DNA of 52,360 bases from Clostridiales bacterium. GTDB lineage: Bacteria; Bacillota; Clostridia; Saccharofermentanales; Saccharofermentanaceae. The translations under genes were made by a program, and so were the position numbers. The stretch covers positions 1-52,360 of the forward strand of contig JAGCSR010000029.1 of the NCBI GenBank assembly GCA_017964005.1. The letters are read 5' to 3'. Positions within the stretch are counted from its first letter, which is position 1. Each line of letters begins with the position of its first letter. Under the pieces are notes generated by a model that had not been told where the DNA came from, searched no databases, and was given only the letters and a program-made list of their open reading frames with translations. Shown here in pieces: positions 49,186 to 52,360 of this stretch.

Positions 49186-50640
49186 CTACTTTATCAGCCC
49201 CGCGCTGTCCATGACCGTGAATGCTTTGATGCGCTCAAATTTTGGGAGCGTGTTGTTAAGGTCCGCGATGAGCTTATCGAAATCAGCGGAAGAATCAGCC
49301 GGCGCGTAGATGTCGCAAGTCAGGATGCCGTCGCGGACATAGGCCTTGACCTGGACGATGTCGGGGCTTATCGCTTTGACTTTGGATGCTATCTTGGATG
49401 AGGAGATATTCTCGCCGTTGCTCAGGGTGATCATGGTGTCCTTGCGGCCGCGAAGATAGACTTTGTTGTCCACGATCTTACCTATGTCGCCGGTCAGGAA
49501 GAATCCGTCGGGAGCCATGACCTTGCGGGTCGCCTCTTCGTCCTTGTAGTAACCTAAGAAGATGTTGTCGCCGCGGATGGCAAGCTCGCCGTATCCGTCT
49601 TCTTCAGGATCTACTACCTTTACTTCAACATCCTCCAAAACTGTACCCGCGCTGTCGGGATCCGTCTCGTTGGGATAGTCGATGGCAAAGCCCGATGCTG
49701 TCTCTGAGAGCGCGTAAGCGTTCATGAGATAGATGCCTTCCTTGGCATATGCGTTCCTCATCTCCAAAGGAAGTGTCGCACCGCCGCAGAACAGATACTT
49801 GAGACGCCCTCCGAGGAGAGCCTGTATAGGAAGGTTCATGGCAGCCGCGCCGTCCTGGAATTTCTTGCATACGAGAGGAACTGCGGAGAACGCGGTAGGT
49901 CTTACCGCCATCATCTCCTGTGCCATCTCGGGAATCTTGTCAGCGAGTACGATCTTATATCCGAAGACAAGAGAGTACATGAAGTTGAAGATAGATCCGT
50001 ATGTGTGGTTCAACGGCAGGAACAGATAGCAAATATCATCGGTTCCCAGAGTGATCCTTCTCTGAAGTGACTTCCAGCTGAAGAAACAGTTGGTGATGGA
50101 CAGCATTACCGCCTTGGGGAAAGATGTGGTTCCTGATGTGAATACCACTTTGGCGGGAGCATCGCTGGACTGTTCGGGAAGAGCGAAGAGTTCCGGAAGA
50201 TCGCGCTTGCCTTCTTCCAGCATCTTATCGAATTCTTCTTCGATGCAGATGAATCTTATACCGGGGAATCTGTCCTTGACACCGTCGACAACTTCGGCAT
50301 TTGCTGCCCCGTAGAGGAGACATTCGATGTCACATTTTTCGATGGCATAGATCAGGTTCTCACCGACCCAGTCCTTGGACAGGCCGACACACATTCCCAC
50401 ATAGTTCATGACCGCGATGTCGGTTATCATCCAGGCGATGGAATTGGGGCTGAAGATTCCGATGTTCTTGCCTTTGTAGCCGTTGGAGATGAACCACTGC
50501 GCAAGGTAATTGACATCCTCGATGAACTCTGCGAAGGTCACCTTCTTGCCTGTTCCGAATTCTTCCAGATATTCACGGCTCCCCCACCTGGTGTAGTCTT
50601 CCTTAAGGAATTCGTTGAGCTGATTGATCCTTTGTTCCAT
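49186..50640 (-). CDS. AMP-dependent synthetase/ligase (acyl-CoA ligase-like), short C-terminus
   Basis: A 484-residue member of the ANL superfamily. The P-loop-like A3 motif is VFTSGTTSFPKAV. The A5 region is NAYALSETASGFA, A7 is FLTGDIG, and A8 is YLRGRKDTMITLSNGENIS. The C-terminal domain is short and ends MDSAGLIK where the family usually has a GK catalytic lysine motif. The protein may therefore only adenylate or have a changed second half-reaction. Substrate unknown. It is the last gene of an operon with the GNAT and PEP-mobile-domain genes; its ribosome site AAGGAG lies just after the GNAT stop. Confidence 0.8.
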   Translation of the reverse strand: MEQRINQLNEFLKEDYTRWGSREYLEEFGTGKKVTFAEFIEDVNYLAQWFISNGYKGKNIGIFSPNSIAWMITDIAVMNYVGMCVGLSKDWVGENLIYAIEKCDIECLLYGAANAEVVDGVKDRFPGIRFICIEEEFDKMLEEGKRDLPELFALPEQSSDAPAKVVFTSGTTSFPKAVMLSITNCFFSWKSLQRRITLGTDDICYLFLPLNHTYGSIFNFMYSLVFGYKIVLADKIPEMAQEMMAVRPTAFSAVPLVCKKFQDGAAAMNLPIQALLGGRLKYLFCGGATLPLEMRNAYAKEGIYLMNAYALSETASGFAIDYPNETDPDSAGTVLEDVEVKVVDPEEDGYGELAIRGDNIFLGYYKDEEATRKVMAPDGFFLTGDIGKIVDNKVYLRGRKDTMITLSNGENISSSKIASKVKAISPDIVQVKAYVRDGILTCDIYAPADSSADFDKLIADLNNTLPKFERIKAFTVMDSAGLIK

Positions 50641-50652
50641 TGCCTGTTCTCC

Positions 50653-51720
50653 TTATCCTATATTGCGTTGGAGGAGGACATATTCATATACGTCTTCCAC
50701 CATCTCGCTAGCGTATTTCTGATTGACCTTGCCATCGCGGATGAGTGACCCGATGGACGGGAGACCCGTTGCCATCAGTTCTTTGATGACCGCGTAGGTG
50801 ATGGCTTTGCCAAGACCCTGATGCTCGGGGTAAACTCCCATGTAGAGCATAACATAGCGCTTGGGGTTCTTCTTGAGCTTTAGTATCTTCATTATGTTGA
50901 CGGGATTATTCGTATGGTAAACGATATTGCCGTAGTCGGGGACCGATACATAGAAGCCGGCAGGCTTACCCTGATAGAATGCGATCTTGGTCATGGACAG
51001 GTTCATTATCTTCTTGAAGCTGGAGAAGACCTCATGGAAATCCGCCTTGCCCACCTCCTTATAGATGGGAAAGTCACTGTAGAGAGAAGATACCATATCG
51101 TAGATAATATCGATCACCTCATCCATCTCATCTTCCCTCGGGGACCTTATCTCGTAACCGTTGGCGATAAATTCTTTATAGCGGTTCTCGAACTTCTCGT
51201 TCTCGTAACCCGTGTCTGCTGCTTTGAAGGCATTGGACACGTAGTGTTCCTTGACCTCAAAACCGTTCTCTTTATAGAGGTCGAAGTAGTAATCCTTGTT
51301 ATATGGTTCGCCCGTGTAAGGGTCTTCGAACTTATTGATCTTGAGGCGGTACTTGATCCAGAAAGATGCGTCCACCGGACCTTCCATCCTCTCAAATCCT
51401 TCGGCCTTGCAATAATCATAAGCACTGTCGAAGAGGAACTTTGCTATGTCCTTATCGTTGACGATCTCAACGAATCCGATATATGCGGTATCGTCACCTT
51501 CGTATGATGTGATGACAAAGCGGCCCTTGACCTGACCTTCGTCGTATACCAGGAACTTCGCTGTCTTGAAGTACTTGCTCAGAGGATGGCGCTCTTCCAG
51601 GATCTCGCGGATCGAGCCGGGATCTTCCATATTGTCGGAAGAAGAATAAAGGTGCTGAGCAAGCTTTATAAAGTCCTTGATGTATCTGTCTTCTTTATCG
51701 AATCTTACGAGTTCGGGCAT
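50653..51720 (-). CDS. GNAT-family acyltransferase (YghO-like)
   Basis: A 355-residue protein with an N-terminal part typical of YghO-type proteins (FVIFITSYEG-like beta start, IGFVEIVNDKDIAKFLFDSAYDYCKAEGFERMEGPVDASFWI). The C-terminal GNAT domain has MLYMGVYPEHQGLGKAI, the acetyl-CoA loop Q-x-x-G-x-G/A. It would transfer an acyl group to an unknown acceptor, perhaps the product of the downstream ligase. The upstream stop TAA overlaps its ribosome site, so translation is coupled. Confidence 0.75.
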   Translation of the reverse strand: MPELVRFDKEDRYIKDFIKLAQHLYSSSDNMEDPGSIREILEERHPLSKYFKTAKFLVYDEGQVKGRFVITSYEGDDTAYIGFVEIVNDKDIAKFLFDSAYDYCKAEGFERMEGPVDASFWIKYRLKINKFEDPYTGEPYNKDYYFDLYKENGFEVKEHYVSNAFKAADTGYENEKFENRYKEFIANGYEIRSPREDEMDEVIDIIYDMVSSLYSDFPIYKEVGKADFHEVFSSFKKIMNLSMTKIAFYQGKPAGFYVSVPDYGNIVYHTNNPVNIMKILKLKKNPKRYVMLYMGVYPEHQGLGKAITYAVIKELMATGLPSIGSLIRDGKVNQKYASEMVEDVYEYVLLQRNIG

Positions 51721-51723
51721 ATA

Positions 51724-52360
51724 TTAACTCCTTTGTGCTTTTTCCAGTATCTCTATCTTACCGCTTGTGCCGTCGATCCTGATGATATCACCGGTCCTGA
51801 TAAGATCTGTCGCATCGGCAACTCCGGTAACCGCGGGGATCCCGAGTTCCCTTGATATTATGGCGGTGTGAGAAAGCAGGGATCCTTTCTCGGATACGAC
51901 CCCTGCGGCAGACGCCAGGAGGAATACCCACCCGGGATCCGTCATTTTCGAGATCAAGATCTTGCCTTTGACATCGGATACATCATTTACGTTCCTTATG
52001 ACCAGTGCTTCTCCCTGAGCATCTCCTGCCGAACAGGGTGTTCCAACTAATATCCTGGCCGATCTGTCGTTGCGGTAAGTCTTCACCAGGATATCCGCTT
52101 TGTCGAATTCCTTGCCTGCGAATACGAGCCTTGAATATGCAGGAAGTTTGGCAAAGCCTTCGTAATCGGATCTTCTCTCTGATACGACATCCTTCATGTC
52201 GCGGCCTTCCTTTGCAAGACCGAATACTTCATCGATGGTCAGCATATAGATGTCCTCTTCTGATGCTATATAACCTTGGGCTTTATATTGCTTTGCCAAT
52301 GTATCGAAGATCAGTCTTACGATGCCGTAGATCCTGCTGCGGTTGAGCCTTGATATCTCA
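51724..52360 (-). CDS. PEP-utilising enzyme mobile-domain protein, partial (right edge)
   Basis: The reading frame stays open to the window edge beyond a TTG at 52299, so the start lies outside. The visible ~210 residues are the C-terminal part of a PpsA/PPDK-type protein: NRSRIYGIVRLIFDTLAKQ, ASEEDIYMLTIDEVF. The swivelling phosphohistidine domain has GWVFLLASAAGVVSEKGSLLSHTAIISRELGIPAV, where the His of LSHTAI is the phosphorylated residue. The full enzyme would use PEP or ATP. First visible gene of the operon with GNAT and ligase. Confidence 0.85.
   Translation of the reverse strand, partial: EISRLNRSRIYGIVRLIFDTLAKQYKAQGYIASEEDIYMLTIDEVFGLAKEGRDMKDVVSERRSDYEGFAKLPAYSRLVFAGKEFDKADILVKTYRNDRSARILVGTPCSAGDAQGEALVIRNVNDVSDVKGKILISKMTDPGWVFLLASAAGVVSEKGSLLSHTAIISRELGIPAVTGVADATDLIRTGDIIRIDGTSGKIEILEKAQRS

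Noticed and set aside
48900..49309. Reading frames through the 72-base repeat on both strands as repeat proteins
   Set aside because: The frames are open only because the period is a multiple of three; no start site, ribosome site or independent coding signal supports them.

Overview
The window is about 52 kb of a Clostridia-type (low to medium G+C Firmicutes) chromosome. The evidence is strong AGGAGG ribosome sites, rho-independent terminators, several large secreted proteins with S-layer-homology (SLH) repeats, lipoproteins with Thr/Glu-rich linkers, a BlaI/BlaR1-type pair and a trimeric NAD-linked [FeFe] hydrogenase. Together these suggest an anaerobic, fermentative, SLH-bearing clostridium (Oscillospiraceae or Saccharofermentans-like is a guess). 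No rRNA or tRNA gene was seen.

Layout. 0-2.1 kb is mobile-type DNA: the 5' part of an IS110 transposase, then a PD-(D/E)XK-like nuclease gene flanked by two inverted copies of a ~125 bp multi-stem palindromic element and followed by an array of short GGCAATAA palindromes. 2.1-3.4 kb holds a DUF4037 nucleotidyltransferase-like gene and a zinc-ribbon gene. 3.5-13.7 kb holds two SLH surface proteins, one of 2203 residues with about 20 zinc-ribbon-like modules, on either side of a DUF2975/YozG-type membrane protein-regulator pair. 13.8-18.4 kb is an operon of two dynamin-like GTPases resembling LeoBC and LeoA (the Eleos anti-phage pair) plus a third unknown gene. 18.4-21.8 kb has tandem M1-type metallopeptidase lipoproteins. 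21.9-26.96 kb is a set of zinc-ribbon and lipoprotein genes, partly AT-rich, ending in a third SLH protein.

27.0-31.7 kb looks like an accessory or defence segment: a DUF3696-type ATPase coupled to a protein with a PLD-like HDRFI motif, a broken SLH gene end, a small gene, and an HTH-DUF3990 protein with a translationally coupled partner behind a repeat/palindrome operator. 31.8-36.2 kb has two DUF4230 proteins and a fourth SLH protein. 36.3-38.7 kb has divergent genes for an AlbA_2-type regulator and an Rpn-family nuclease. 38.8-40.9 kb has a HTH/zinc-ribbon regulator, a polysaccharide deacetylase and a lipoprotein.

41.1-45.3 kb is the hndA-hndC-hndD hydrogenase operon. It is divergent from a BlaI-like repressor with its operator and an M56 sensor protease (45.5-47.6 kb). 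47.7-52.4 kb contains a membrane protein, a 72 bp tandem repeat, and a tightly coupled operon of a PEP-utilising mobile domain protein, a GNAT acyltransferase and an AMP-dependent ligase, running off the right edge.

The best candidates for undescribed biology are the structured inverted elements around the nuclease gene, the ATPase/PLD-like pair, the third gene of the Leo-type operon and the HTH-DUF3990 module.
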